A program made the translations under genes and the position numbers. Of a stretch of 64,000 nt of DNA, positions 7,458 to 17,094 are shown in pieces. This stretch comes from Pseudarthrobacter psychrotolerans (GTDB lineage Bacteria > Actinomycetota > Actinomycetes > Actinomycetales > Micrococcaceae): assembly GCF_009911795.1 (NCBI RefSeq), contig NZ_CP047898.1, forward strand, positions 1,302,001 through 1,366,000, read 5' to 3'. The notes under the pieces are model-generated. The model did no database searches. It had not been told where the DNA came from and saw only the letters and a program-made list of their open reading frames with translations. The first letter of the stretch is position 1; every line of letters begins with the position of its first letter.

Positions 7458-8315
7458 TCAGGCGTAAGGCAACACGAGTTCCGCGTAGCGCGCCTTGACG
7501 GTCTCCATGACAACGTCGCCGTCGGCGTCCCAGATCTCCTGGTTGAAGATTTCAACCTCGATGTCCCCGGCATACCCGGCGTCCCTGACCCAGGTACTGA
7601 TAGTGGCGAAGTCGATGACGCCGTCGCCCATAAAGCCCCGGGACAGCAGCGGATCGGCGGCGATGGGCATGTTGAAGTCGCACACCTGGTAGGAGGCGAT
7701 GCGCCGTTCCCTGCCGGCGCGTTCGATCTGCGCCTTCAGTTCCGGGTCCCACCAGACGTGGAACGTGTCGACGGCGACGCCCGCCGCCTGCGCATCAAAC
7801 GGGGCTGCAAGGTCCAAGGCCTGGCCCAGGGTAGAGATGACGGCGCGGTCCGCTGCGTACATAGGATGCAGGGGTTCCAGCACCAGCCGGATGCCGTTCT
7901 CCGAGGCGAACGGGACAAGATCGGCAAGGCGGTCGGCAACGCGCTGGCGTGCCGCTACCACATCCTTCTCCCCCGGCGCCAGCCCGCCGACCACCAGGAA
8001 GAGTTCCCTGGTGTCCAGCGCAGCGGCTTCGAGGACGGCCGCGCGGTTGTCCGCCAGGGCAGCGGCCTGGCCCTCGGCGTCAGCCGCAGTCAGGAAGCCG
8101 CCGCGGCATAAGGAGGAGACACGTAGCCCCGCGTCCTTGATCAGCTTCGCGGCCTTGTCCAGCCCCGCTTCTTCAACCCGGTCGCGCCACGGGGCGATCG
8201 CCGGAATTCCGGCGCGGACGCAGCCATCAACCACTTCCGCGAGCGTCAGTTTCTTGGTGGTGGCACTGTTCAGGGAAAGTCGTGCAAAGGGGGACGGTGC
8301 TGAATTAGATGTCAT
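7458..8315 (-). CDS. TIM-barrel sugar isomerase/epimerase
   Basis: This 285-residue protein belongs to the xylose isomerase-like TIM-barrel (AP endonuclease 2/IolE-type) family. Metal-binding positions are visible: LVLEPLHP (Glu), VDTFHVWWD (Asp/His), YQVCDF (Asp) and DIEVEIFNQ (Glu). The substrate is unknown; inosose or keto-sugar epimerases and isomerases are the closest relatives. It is the third gene of the operon after the Gfo/Idh oxidoreductase and the DUF993 enzyme, overlapping the latter by 4 nt (ATGA), which implies coupled translation and one pathway. Confidence 0.85.
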   Translation of the reverse strand: MTSNSAPSPFARLSLNSATTKKLTLAEVVDGCVRAGIPAIAPWRDRVEEAGLDKAAKLIKDAGLRVSSLCRGGFLTAADAEGQAAALADNRAAVLEAAALDTRELFLVVGGLAPGEKDVVAARQRVADRLADLVPFASENGIRLVLEPLHPMYAADRAVISTLGQALDLAAPFDAQAAGVAVDTFHVWWDPELKAQIERAGRERRIASYQVCDFNMPIAADPLLSRGFMGDGVIDFATISTWVRDAGYAGDIEVEIFNQEIWDADGDVVMETVKARYAELVLPYA

Positions 8316-9526
8316 ACTCCCACTCCGTTGATGCGCAGGTAGTCGGACATCCGGAACGCGGCGAGCGCCGGGTCCTTCAGCAGGCCGGCCTTGTCGGCCA
8401 GTTCGAAGGTCTTGGCCAGGTGGCAGACGGAGCGGCCGGAGTGCAGGCCGCCCACCATCTGGAAGCCGCGCTGCTTGCCGTTCAGCCAGGACATAAAGGC
8501 GATCCCTGTCTTGTAGTAGAACGTGGGGGCGCTGAAGATGTGCTTGCCGAGCTCGCGGGTGGAGTCCAGGATGGCGCGCGCTTCCGCAGCCTTGCCGGCG
8601 TCGTAGTTCTGCAGCGCAACCGAAGCCGCCGGGTAGATCGCCGCAAAGATGCCCAGCAGCGCGTCCGAGTGGTGGCTGCCGTCGCCGTCGATCAGTTCCG
8701 GGTAGTTGAAGTCGTCGCCGGTGTAGAGGCGGACCCCTTCCGGAAGGGCCGCGCGCAGGGCAACCTCGTGCGTTGCATCCAGCAGGGATACCTTCACGCC
8801 GTCCACCTTGTCCGCGTGCTCGCGGACAAGGGACAGGAACGTCTCAGTTGCGGCAGGGACGTCGTCCGAACCCCAGTATCCGGCCAGCGCGGGATCGAAC
8901 ATGGTCCCGAGCCAGTGCAGGATCACGGGCTGGTCCACTTCCTGCAACAGCGTCGAGTAAACGTGCAGGTAGTCATCCGGACCGGAGGCCACACGGGCCA
9001 GCGCCCGGGAAGCCATCAGGATGATCTTGGGCCCGGCTTCACTGACGACGGCGATCTGCTCGCGGTAAGCGTCCAGGACGGCGGCAAGACCTGCGTTGCC
9101 CGCGGGCAGGGTGGCAAGGTCCAGCTGGTCGGTGCCGGCGCCGCAGGAGACGAGGTCGCGGACCGTCTTGCCGGCGGTCGCAGCGTTGCCGGCGGAGACC
9201 ACCGAAGCGGCTTCCACACCGGTGCGCTTGATGAGCTGCTGGGTTGCAGCCCAGTCCAGGCCCATGCCGCGCTGGGCCGTGTCCATGGCATCGGCAACAC
9301 CCAGGCCGTAGGACCAGAGTTCGTGCCGGTACGCCATGGTGGCGTCCCAGTCGAGGCTGGCCGGGGCACCGGGCGTGTTGTCCGCCAGGACCTCGGGAAT
9401 GACGTGCGCGGCGGCGTACGCGCGCCGCGACGTGAGCGGGGCGGTGGGGCGGGCCCACGACACGCCGCCTTGGAGGCGGTACTCGCGGGTGCCGCCGTCG
9501 TGGGTGGGAAGGATCAGGGAAGTCAT
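8312..9526 (-). CDS. DUF993 family, dihydrodipicolinate synthase-like aldolase/dehydratase
   Basis: The product is 404 residues. The DapA-type TIM-barrel features are readable: PVILHWLG (about 200-207), then VDGVKVSLLDA, placing a candidate Schiff-base lysine at K245, then RLYTGDDF. The family is annotated as dihydrodipicolinate synthase-like, but its context with an oxidoreductase and a sugar isomerase points to keto-acid or sugar-derived aldol cleavage or dehydration instead of lysine synthesis. The start ATG overlaps the upstream stop by one base (TAATG); a longer open frame to 9805 lies inside the neighbouring gene and was rejected. The substrate is unknown. Confidence 0.82.
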   Translation of the reverse strand: MTSLILPTHDGGTREYRLQGGVSWARPTAPLTSRRAYAAAHVIPEVLADNTPGAPASLDWDATMAYRHELWSYGLGVADAMDTAQRGMGLDWAATQQLIKRTGVEAASVVSAGNAATAGKTVRDLVSCGAGTDQLDLATLPAGNAGLAAVLDAYREQIAVVSEAGPKIILMASRALARVASGPDDYLHVYSTLLQEVDQPVILHWLGTMFDPALAGYWGSDDVPAATETFLSLVREHADKVDGVKVSLLDATHEVALRAALPEGVRLYTGDDFNYPELIDGDGSHHSDALLGIFAAIYPAASVALQNYDAGKAAEARAILDSTRELGKHIFSAPTFYYKTGIAFMSWLNGKQRGFQMVGGLHSGRSVCHLAKTFELADKAGLLKDPALAAFRMSDYLRINGVGV

Positions 9527-10695
9527 TAGAGCGTAATCTCCGGGATGTCGATGGTGCGGCGTTCGTCGTTGGACTGCAGGCCGAGCTCGGCGAGCTGGAC
9601 GCCGCGGGCGGCGGACAGCAGGCCGAAGCGGTGCTCGCGGCTGGCTACGACATCGCGCAGGAACTCTTCCCACTGGAGCTTGAAGCCGTTGTCCAGCTCG
9701 GCGTTGGCGGGGACTTCCTGCCACTGGCTGCGGAATGATTCGGTGACGGGCAGGTCCGGGTTCCAGACGGGCTTGGGGGTGTGGGCACGCTGCTGGGCAA
9801 CGCACTTGTTGAGTCCGGCGACGGCCGAACCGTGCGTGCCATCGATCTGGAATTCCACGAGCTCGTCGCGGTAGACGCGGACGGCCCAGGAGGAGTTGAT
9901 CTGGCCGATGACCGGCTCGCCCGCCGGAGTCTCGAGTTCGAAGATGCCGTACGAAGCGTCGTCGGCGGTGGCCTTGTACTCCTTGCCCGCCTCGTCCCAG
10001 CGGGCCGGGATGTGCGTGGCGGTCTTGGCATTGACGCTCTTGACCTTGCCGATGATGCCTTCGAGGACGTAATTCCAGTGGCAGAACATGTCCGTGGTCA
10101 TGCCGCCGCCATCTTCCTTGCGGTAGTTCCAGGACGGCCGCTGGGCTGCCTGGACGTCACCTTCGAAGACCCAGTAGCCGAATTCGCCGCGGATGGAGAG
10201 GATGCGGCCGAAGAAGCCTTCGTCCACCAGGCGGCGCAGCTTGACCAGGCCCGGCAGGTACAGCTTGTCGTGCACAACGCCGGCCGTCACGCCGGATTCC
10301 TTGCCGATGCGGGCCAGTTCGATAGCTTCTTCGAGGGTTTCGGCGGTGGGCTTCTCGGTGAAGATGTGCTTGCCGGCGAGCATGGCCTTCTTCAGGGTGG
10401 CGGCACGGAGGCTGGTCATAGAGGCATCAAAGATGATGTCCACGGTGGGATCGTTGATCACGGAATCCAGGTCCGTGGTCCATTCGGCCACCTTGTGGAG
10501 CTCTGCCAGCTCGCGGATCTTGGCTTCGTTGCGGCCTACCAGGATCGGCTCCACCTGGACCTTGGTGCCGTCCTCCAGCGCGAATCCCCCGGCGTCGCGG
10601 ATGGGAAGGATGGAACGCAGCAGGTGCTGGCGGTAACCCATCCGGCCGGTAATGCCGTTCATGGCGATACGGATCGTCTTTGTTTCGAAGCCCAT
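9526..10695 (-). CDS. Gfo/Idh/MocA family oxidoreductase
   Basis: This 389-residue NAD(P)-dependent dehydrogenase is the first gene of a three-gene operon. The N-terminal Rossmann part (IRIAMNGITGRMGYRQHLL) has an unusual asparagine-rich dinucleotide loop, followed by the family EKPTAETLEEA motif (about 114-124; the EKP lysine is the usual catalytic residue). The C-terminal substrate domain includes GGGMTTDMFCHW. It probably oxidises a sugar, inositol or their derivative. GGAGGA lies 6 nt before the ATG. Divergent LacI regulator and operator-like palindromes lie directly upstream, so induction by the substrate is likely. Confidence 0.87.
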   Translation of the reverse strand: MGFETKTIRIAMNGITGRMGYRQHLLRSILPIRDAGGFALEDGTKVQVEPILVGRNEAKIRELAELHKVAEWTTDLDSVINDPTVDIIFDASMTSLRAATLKKAMLAGKHIFTEKPTAETLEEAIELARIGKESGVTAGVVHDKLYLPGLVKLRRLVDEGFFGRILSIRGEFGYWVFEGDVQAAQRPSWNYRKEDGGGMTTDMFCHWNYVLEGIIGKVKSVNAKTATHIPARWDEAGKEYKATADDASYGIFELETPAGEPVIGQINSSWAVRVYRDELVEFQIDGTHGSAVAGLNKCVAQQRAHTPKPVWNPDLPVTESFRSQWQEVPANAELDNGFKLQWEEFLRDVVASREHRFGLLSAARGVQLAELGLQSNDERRTIDIPEITL

Positions 10696-10737
10696 GTGTC
10701 CTCCACGGTGAGTGAGCAGTGTTACTCAAGATCTATC

Positions 10738-10801
10738 GGGAAAGCGCATTCCCACTGCGTCCATCATGCACCGCTCAACTCCCGCTTGGCAAGCGCTTTC
10801 C
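10738..10801. promoter_or_regulatory. Two LacI-type operator candidates in the divergent promoter region
   Basis: Site 1 (10738-10753) is a GGGAA...TTCCC inverted repeat around AAGCGCA. Site 2 (about 10788-10801) holds the AAGCGCTT core palindrome typical of LacI/GalR operators. Both lie between the leftward oxidoreductase operon (start 10695) and the rightward lacI gene (start 10874), so the regulator can control both. Confidence 0.7.
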
Positions 10802-10873
10802 CCAAGTCTCTCCAAACTGCCATACTGATGTCGGCGCCTTTAGCGCTGAAAGTCTGTACGAACAGGAGAAGCT

Positions 10874-11961
10874 GTGGCTGCAAGTACCCTCACCGAGGTG
10901 GCCCGGTTGGCGGGCGTTTCGCCGGCCACCGCCTCCCGAGTGCTGAACGGCTCCGCCCGGATACCGGGCAAGGATATTGCCGACCGGGTGCGCCAGGCTG
11001 CCGAATCCCTCGGCTACATTCCCAACGCCCAGGCCCAGGGGCTGGCCAAGTCCAGCTCCGGGCTGATCGGGCTGATCGTGCACGACATCGCCGATCCGTA
11101 CTTTGCCGCCATCGCCCGCGGCGTCCAGGAAGCCGCGAGGGAACAGCACAAGATGGTACTGCTGGCCACCACCGAGGGCGCTCCGGAGAGTGAGAAGGAA
11201 GCCGTGGCTGCCTTCGCCGCACGCCGCGCCGATTCCATCGTGATCGCAGGATCGCGGACTTCCCGCGCGGGGGACCGGGAAGGCAACACCGAACTCGCCG
11301 CCGAACTGGACCGCTACTGCCGCAACGGCGGCCACGTGGGCGTGATCGGCCACGGGATTGTGGGCGCCACTGCAGCGGACGGCTACCACGTGGTGCGTGT
11401 GCCCAATGAGGAGCTGGCCGCGCAGCTCGCGACTGAGCTGGCCGCGTCGCGCGAAGAAGACTTCGTCATCATCGGCGGCCCGGAAGGGCTGTTCACGTCC
11501 GACGACCGGATCCGGGGGTTCCAGCGTGGCCTTGCCGACGCAGGCGTGCCAGCGGCGGACGTCATCCGCACGGACTTCAACCGTGCCGGCGGGTTCGAGG
11601 CCGGCCTCGCCCTGGCGGCACGGATCGCAGCTTCCCAACCAGGGGCGGGACAAAACGGCTCTGCATCTTTGCCGTCAATGATGTTATGGCCATCGGGGCC
11701 GCCGCCGCGCTGCGCTCCGAGGGACTGCGGATCCCGCGGGACGCCGCTGTTGCCGGTTTTGACGACATTGAGACCCTTCGTGATTTCCGCCCGGCCCTCT
11801 CCACGGTGCATCTTCCCCTGGAGGAGATCGGACGGCAGGCCGCCTGGAGCGCGGCCGGTCTGGCGTCCAACGACGCCGTATCATCGCCGGTAACCGGCCA
11901 GGTCACGCTGCGGCGCAGCACCGAAGTGGCCCAACCCAGCAGCGCTGAGTCAGTGGCCTGA
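10874..11961 (+). pseudogene. LacI family regulator, frame broken by one missing base
   Basis: Starting at GTG 10874 (AGGAGA upstream), the N-terminus is a classic LacI HTH (TLTEVARLAGVSPATASRVL). The periplasmic-binding-like sensor domain follows. After about residue 255 the frame turns to nonsense. The proper continuation (IFAVNDVMAIGAAAALR, then AVAGFDDIE) is in the -1 frame and ends at 11961. One extra G in the GGGG at 11642-11645 restores a regulator of about 362 residues. Deletion by sequencing is the likelier cause, given nine similar cases here. It probably represses the divergent oxidoreductase operon. Confidence 0.85.
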
Positions 11962-11963
11962 GG

Positions 11964-12716
11964 ATGCTCCCGGGCTCAATGACTGCCGTGCCTGCCTGCG
12001 GCAATGCAGGTCCGCGCCCAGCGGTTCTGGTCCTTCCCGGTGGAGGGTATGCAGGACAGGCCGACCACGAGTCAGAGCCGGTTGCCGAGTGGCTCGCCGC
12101 ACTGGGGATCCATGCCTATGTGCTGCGGTACAGGGTTGCCCCGCACCGCCATCCGGCGCCGCTGGCGGACGGCAAGGAGGCCCTTTTGGCGATCCGCGAA
12201 GGCGCCCTTGGCCTGGCGGTGGACAACACTCGGGTGGGCGTCCTCGGCTTCTCGGCCGGGGGCCACCTTGCGGCAACGCTGTCGACGGCGGTCGCCACCG
12301 GAAATGCCTCGCTGGATGTCGGAGCTGCCGTTCCGGACCTGACGATTCTGTGCTATCCGGTTGTATCCTTCACGGACGCGGTCCATCAGGGGTCAGTGGA
12401 CAACCTAGCGGGCGGGTCGCCGTCGGACGATCTGCTCCGGGCGCTGTCCCCCGATCTCCAGGTCACTGCCGCCACGCCGCCGGCCTTTGTGTGGCACACC
12501 GCCGACGATGCGGCGGTACCGGTCCGCCACAGCTTCTCCTACGCGGGGGCGTTGATCCGCGCCGGCGTGCCGGCCGAACTCCACGTTTTTCCGCAGGGCC
12601 GCCATGGCCTCGGACTGGCCCGGGAACTGCCGGGACCGGATCAATGGACATCTCTGTGTGCGGCCTGGCTGGACAGGATGGGATGGACGGCAGTACCCAC
12701 GGAACTGTCGGCCTGA
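11964..12716 (+). CDS. Alpha/beta hydrolase, esterase-like
   Basis: The protein is 250 residues and starts 2 nt after the lacI stop, so it is co-transcribed with the regulator. It has the BD-FAE/HSL-like pattern: oxyanion loop VLPGGGYAG, nucleophile elbow GFSAGGH, acid residue in HTADDAAVPV and histidine in GRHGLGLA. It probably deacylates a carbohydrate or xylan-type substrate, which would fit a catabolic island for an acetylated sugar. It has no signal peptide and is therefore cytoplasmic. The substrate is inferred from context only. Confidence 0.85.
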   Translation: MLPGSMTAVPACGNAGPRPAVLVLPGGGYAGQADHESEPVAEWLAALGIHAYVLRYRVAPHRHPAPLADGKEALLAIREGALGLAVDNTRVGVLGFSAGGHLAATLSTAVATGNASLDVGAAVPDLTILCYPVVSFTDAVHQGSVDNLAGGSPSDDLLRALSPDLQVTAATPPAFVWHTADDAAVPVRHSFSYAGALIRAGVPAELHVFPQGRHGLGLARELPGPDQWTSLCAAWLDRMGWTAVPTELSA

Positions 12717-12727
12717 ACCATCGGCAG

Positions 12728-13495
12728 CTACGGAAGCGTCAGGATCAGCGGGCCCTCAGCAGTGATGGCCACCGTGTGTTCGCTGTGGGCAGCCCGGCGG
12801 CCGTTGGCCGAACGCAGGGTCCATTCGTCGTCGTCGTGGTAGTAGTCGTCCTTGCGGCCCTGGATCAGCATGGGCTCGATGGCGATGACCAGGCCCTCGG
12901 TGAGCTTGATCCCGCGGCCCGGCCTGCCGTCGTTCGGAACGGGCGGTTCAGCGTGCATGGTGCGGCCGATGCCGTGGCCGCCGTGGTCAGCCAGCAGGCC
13001 GTAGCCCGCCCGCCGCGCGGCGCCGCCGATTGCGTAGGCAAGATCGCCCATTTTGTTGCCGATCCGGGCTGCCTCGATCCCGCGCGCCAAGGCGGCATCC
13101 GTGGCATCAATGAGGGCCTGGTCCACAGGATCGGGTGTTCCCACGATGAAGCTGATGGCCGCATCGCCGCACCAGCCGTCCAGGAATGCCCCGCAATCCA
13201 CGCTGAGCAGGTCACCGTCCTGGAGTGTGTATCCGCCAGGGATCCCGTGGACCACGGCGTCATTGACACTGGTACAGATCACTCCGGGAAACGGGACTGA
13301 GGCCCAGCGCGGGTGGTAGTCCAGGAAGGCGGGCGTGGCTCCGGCCGTGGCTATGGTCTCTGCGGCCAGTGCGTCGAGGTCACGCAGGGTGACGCCTACA
13401 CCGGCCGCCTCACGCACGGCCGCCAGGGTGTTTGCCACCACTCGTCCGGCTTCGCGCATCAGGGCGATCTGTTCGGGAGTCTTGATCATGGACAT
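12728..13495 (-). CDS. map: Methionine aminopeptidase, type I
   Basis: A 255-residue cytosolic metalloprotease that removes initiator methionine from nascent proteins. Metal ligands are visible: D100 (SVDCGAF), D111 (CGDAAISF), H174 (GGHGIGR), E207 (AIEPML) and E239 (SEHTVAI). Substrate histidines are H83 (VVHGIPG) and H181. The length is normal, and the short form has no zinc-finger extension. It converges with the esterase gene, with 11 nt between stops. Actinobacteria often carry two map genes; whether this is the essential one cannot be told here. Confidence 0.96.
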   Translation of the reverse strand: MSMIKTPEQIALMREAGRVVANTLAAVREAAGVGVTLRDLDALAAETIATAGATPAFLDYHPRWASVPFPGVICTSVNDAVVHGIPGGYTLQDGDLLSVDCGAFLDGWCGDAAISFIVGTPDPVDQALIDATDAALARGIEAARIGNKMGDLAYAIGGAARRAGYGLLADHGGHGIGRTMHAEPPVPNDGRPGRGIKLTEGLVIAIEPMLIQGRKDDYYHDDDEWTLRSANGRRAAHSEHTVAITAEGPLILTLP

Positions 13496-13626
13496 GCAGG
13501 GAACCTCCGACGTCGGGTCGCACGGTCCAACGGACCGTGCATTTTGTCTGGTCCCACTCTAGAGCCGTCCCGCTGGGGACGGACCCGCCGGCATCCACGT
13601 CGCCGGAGCCTCGCTACAGTTGCACC

Positions 13627-14412
13627 ATGGACGGAATATCGCCGCATGTGGAACCGCTGGACAAGGAGCCTTCAGACGCGGCAGCTCCGGCCACGGAGGC
13701 TCCGAAACGCGAGCTGCTGGACGCCGTCCGCGCAGCGTTGCGGGAGCGGGCGGACCCCGTGCGGGCCGCCGGCGCGCAGGCGTATATGAAGTCCACCCTG
13801 CCATCGCTGGGCGTCAGGGTCCCGGAGGTCAGGCGGCTGGCGCTGGCCGCTGCCGCCGCCCATCCCTTGACCTCGGCAGGCGGGCTCCGGGCCACGGTGC
13901 TTGAACTCTGGCGCGGCTCCACGGTGCGCGAGGAACGCTATGCGGCCATTGACCTGACAAGCCTCCGGTTGGTGGCCCGTGACCAGCTGATGCTCCCTGT
14001 CTATGAGGAGATCATCCGCACCGGCGCGTGGTGGGACTTCGTGGACGGGGTGTCGCATCGTATCGGCGGGCTTCTTCAGGCCCACCGGCCCGTAATGACC
14101 GAACTCCTGCTGGCCTGGAGCAGGGACCAGGACTTCTGGATCAGGCGGTCGGCCATCACCTCGCAGTTGAAGGCCAAGGCCCGCACGGATCAGGACCTGC
14201 TGCGGGCCGTGATCGAGCCGAACCTGGCGGACCCGGAGTTTTTCATCCGGAAGGCCATTGGCTGGGCGCTTCGCGAATACGCCAAGTCGGACCCGGAGTG
14301 GGTGCGCAATTTCGTGGTGGACAAGGGCACACGGTTGAGTCCACTGTCGCGGAAGGAAGCCTTGCGGCATCTGGACCAGGGCACGACGCCGGGAGTCACC
14401 GGCGCCGGATAA
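13627..14412 (+). CDS. AlkD-like DNA alkylation repair protein
   Basis: This 261-residue all-helical HEAT-repeat protein belongs to the DNA alkylation repair (AlkC/AlkD) family. Family markers include AAGAQAYMKSTLPSLGVRVPEVR, WWDFVDGVSHR (Trp-Trp-Asp; the aspartate sits where the AlkD catalytic one does) and KAIGWALREYAKSDPEWV. It would excise cationic alkylated bases such as 3- and 7-alkyl purines. ATG 13627 was preferred over an upstream ATG because a TACAGT -10-like box ends 6 nt before it and no ribosome site is present, suggesting a leaderless message. Confidence 0.9.
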   Translation: MDGISPHVEPLDKEPSDAAAPATEAPKRELLDAVRAALRERADPVRAAGAQAYMKSTLPSLGVRVPEVRRLALAAAAAHPLTSAGGLRATVLELWRGSTVREERYAAIDLTSLRLVARDQLMLPVYEEIIRTGAWWDFVDGVSHRIGGLLQAHRPVMTELLLAWSRDQDFWIRRSAITSQLKAKARTDQDLLRAVIEPNLADPEFFIRKAIGWALREYAKSDPEWVRNFVVDKGTRLSPLSRKEALRHLDQGTTPGVTGAG

Positions 14413-14427
14413 CGGCGCCTGCGGGGA

Positions 14428-15983
14428 CTAGATGACGGGGCGTTCGGTCACCGGTTCGGCCGACTTCCGGAAAAGCCGTTTGGTGCCTGGATCCATGAAG
14501 ATCAGGTACATGGCAAAAAGCAGGCCGGTAATCGCGGCCGCGAAGCGGGCCAGGACCAGTGCAAGTCCCAGGTCCTCGGTCTGGAGGTAGGGAAATACCT
14601 CCAGCTGGTCGGAAATGGCGTAGATCATGAAGAACGACACGATGAAATACAGTGCTTTGACCTGCCAGTCATTGCGGATGCCCGTCACCGCGAACAGCGG
14701 GATGAGCCACACCACGTACCAGGCCTGGATCATCGGCGCCAGCACCACAATGGCCGCAAAGGCCAAGGTGAGGCGGCGAATCAGGCGGTTATGCTCACCC
14801 TTGAAGATCTGGAAGGCGACGATGCCTACGGCAAGTATCTTGCCGGCGTCGAACACCCAGTCTGCGAGGGTCCACCCGTCGAGGCCGAAGGCGTTCGAAA
14901 CGGAAGCGACCACCAGCCCCACCAGGCCCACCGGCGCGTACCAGATGAAGAGGCTGCCAGGGGCGGACAGCCCGTTGATCCAGCCGAAGCCGAATCCATT
15001 GACCAGGCTCAGGCCATACAGAATGGCCAGGCTCAGCCCTCCGGTCAGTCCCCAGAACAGGAATTTCCGCGGCCAGCCGGCGTTCCTGCCTGCCCAGATC
15101 AGGCCGAGGAACGGCAGGAAAACGATGGTGATGGGCTTGACGGAGATGGAAAGGGTGACGAGGACTATGCCCAGCACCACGCGCCTGGTGGCGGCGTAGT
15201 ACAGCCCGGCAAGGGCCAACCCGATCATGAGGGCATCGTTGTGGACGCTGGCAATGAAGTTGGTGAGGAACAGGGGGTTTGCCGCGGTGAGCCACAAGGC
15301 GCGGTGCGGATTGACGCCGTGAAGCTCGGCCAGCTTGGGCACGTAGATGACGCAAAGGACCACGCCAAACAGCGCAACGAGCCTGAAAAGCATCACGCTG
15401 GCCTCGGGCTGGACATTGGTGGACCAGACCACAAACTGTTCAATCCACAGGAACAGCTGGCCGTACGGCACGGGAGCTTCAGTCCACTGTTTGTCGGCGC
15501 CAAGCTGGAAATAGTTGGACAGCGCCGAGATGCCGTTCTCGTAGGGGTTGAACCCCTCCACCATCAGCCTGCCCTGGCCAATGTAGGCATACACGTCGCG
15601 GCTGAAGAGTGGGACGGTGAACATCAACGGAAGGCCCCACGCGGCAATGGCCTGCAGCGTTGCCTTTCGCGCGGCCGGCCCCCACACGCGGACCCGCTGG
15701 CCGAGCCGCAGCCAGGAGCGGACCAGGAGCATGCCGCCCACCGCAACCAGCACGATGGCCAGGGCAACGCCGATGGCCTCCGTGCGCATCCAGATAAAGA
15801 CCGGTACCCGGCGGAGTTCGGAAACGGGGCCAGCCAGCCGACGCCGAGGGATCCGAACACCATCAGGACCGAGCCGACAAGACCGGCAAGGATGGGGGAC
15901 CTGGCGTTATCCACTTCCGGCGCAGCGGGCTCCGGGATCACGCTGGCGGCCATCTCCCCCGTTGCAGGCACAGGCGCCGTCAT
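14428..15983 (-). pseudogene. MptB-like polyprenol-phosphomannose alpha-1,6-mannosyltransferase, one base missing
   Basis: This large polytopic protein has about 12 membrane spans. Its catalytic loop region includes FSRDVYAYIGQGRLMVEG and NPYENG, and a later NDALMIGLALAG and the long hydrophobic C-half match the MptB/GT87-type transferases that build mannan and lipoglycan in actinobacteria. The N-terminal part (ILAGLVGSVLMVFGSLG) is in another frame. One extra base in the G run at 15826-15829 (C run on the coding strand) joins them, giving about 518 residues from ATG 15983; a start at 16088 is possible. It is most likely an intact gene with a sequencing error. Confidence 0.82.
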
Positions 15984-16145
15984 CTCAGGATCGTCCAATC
16001 TCTTTGCATTCGGCGCTTCAGCCCCGCGGGCGGCAGTGGCCGCCCGGGCCGCGCAGGCACAGCACGGCGGCAAAATCCTCGCCCCCATGTACCCGAAATC
16101 CTAGCATCGGACGGTTGCGCCGGAGCTAAACGGTAGGCTGGTCCG

Positions 16146-16778
16146 GTGCCTATATCTAACGAACGCATCGTCTGGATCGACTGCGAAATGACCGGCCTGG
16201 ACATCAAGAACGACGCCCTGATCGAGGTGGCGGCGCTGGTGACGGACTCAGAGCTCAACATTCTCGGTGACGGTGTGGACGTGGTGATCAAGCCCGAGGA
16301 CGCTGCCCTTGCCCAGATGAACGACTTCGTCCGGGACATGCACACCCGGTCCGGGCTGCTCAAGGAACTGCCGCACGGCAAGACCATGGCCGAGGCCGAA
16401 GCCGCCGTGATGGAATATATCGAAAAGTGGGTGCCGGACCCGCGCAAGGCACCGCTGGGCGGCAACTCCGTGGGGACCGACCGCGTCTTCCTCTCCCGCG
16501 ACATGCCGGCAGTTGTGGAGCACCTCCACTACCGCGTGATCGACGTGAGCACCATCAAGGAACTCTCCCGCCGCTGGTTCGCCCGGGCCTACTTCCAGTC
16601 CCCCGCCAAGAAGGGCGGCCACCGCGCCCTGGGGGACATCCAGGATTCCATCGACGAGCTCCGCTACTACCGCGAGGCGGTTTTCGTTCCGGCTCCCGGG
16701 CCTGACAGCGCCACTGCCCGCGAAGTTGCCCAGCGCATCACAGCCACGCCCGGCACAGCAGAGACCTCGAAAGAGTAA
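16146..16778 (+). CDS. orn: Oligoribonuclease
   Basis: The 210-residue DEDDh 3'-5' exonuclease degrades 2-5-nt RNAs and pGpG, finishing mRNA decay and cyclic-di-GMP turnover. The motifs are in order: IDCEMTGLD (D12, E14), NSVGTDRVFLSRDMP, VIDVSTIKEL and HRALGDIQDSIDEL (catalytic His and Asp). The start is GTG 16146; a TAGGCT box ends 6 nt before it with no ribosome site, so the mRNA is probably leaderless. The tRNA-His gene follows on the same strand. Confidence 0.96.
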   Translation: MPISNERIVWIDCEMTGLDIKNDALIEVAALVTDSELNILGDGVDVVIKPEDAALAQMNDFVRDMHTRSGLLKELPHGKTMAEAEAAVMEYIEKWVPDPRKAPLGGNSVGTDRVFLSRDMPAVVEHLHYRVIDVSTIKELSRRWFARAYFQSPAKKGGHRALGDIQDSIDELRYYREAVFVPAPGPDSATAREVAQRITATPGTAETSKE

Positions 16779-16905
16779 TCTGCACCACGTTTGGTGGAAA
16801 TTTTCGCAAAAACCCCAAAAGTGGCACAAGCACCCTCAAACAGCAGGTAAGCTATTTGAGTTGCCTTTCCAGAGCACCGGATCACCGGGAATCTGCGGGC
16901 ACATG

Positions 16906-16978
16906 GTGGGCTTAGCTCAGTTGGCAGAGCGCCTGGTTGTGGTCCAGGAGGTCGCGGGTTCAACCCCCGTAGCTCACC
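16906..16978 (+). tRNA. tRNA-His (anticodon GTG)
   Basis: A full cloverleaf: acceptor GTGGGCT with AGCTCAC, D arm GCTC..GAGC, anticodon arm CCTGG-TTGTGGT-CCAGG giving GTG, and T arm CGGGTTCAACCCCCG. The G at 16905 can be the extra G-1 opposite discriminator C, as expected for tRNA-His. CCA is not encoded. A strong terminator follows. Confidence 0.96.
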
Positions 16979-17009
16979 CTCATTGGGTGGCAGTAACAGC
17001 CGTCCGTTT

Positions 17010-17049
17010 GGAGGCCGTACCGGATATCCGGTACGGCCTCCATTTTTTT
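17010..17049 (+). terminator. Terminator of tRNA-His
   Basis: A perfect 14-bp stem (17010-17023 with 17028-17041) has a 4-nt loop, followed by seven T at 17043-17049. Confidence 0.95.
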
Positions 17050-17094
17050 GCATAAACGCCGGCGCCACGCCGCACGCACGAAGGGCCGCCTGAC

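Noticed and set aside
8309..9529. 406-residue plus-strand frame over the DUF993 gene
   Set aside because: It is a shadow; the minus-strand protein has readable DapA-type motifs and operon overlaps.
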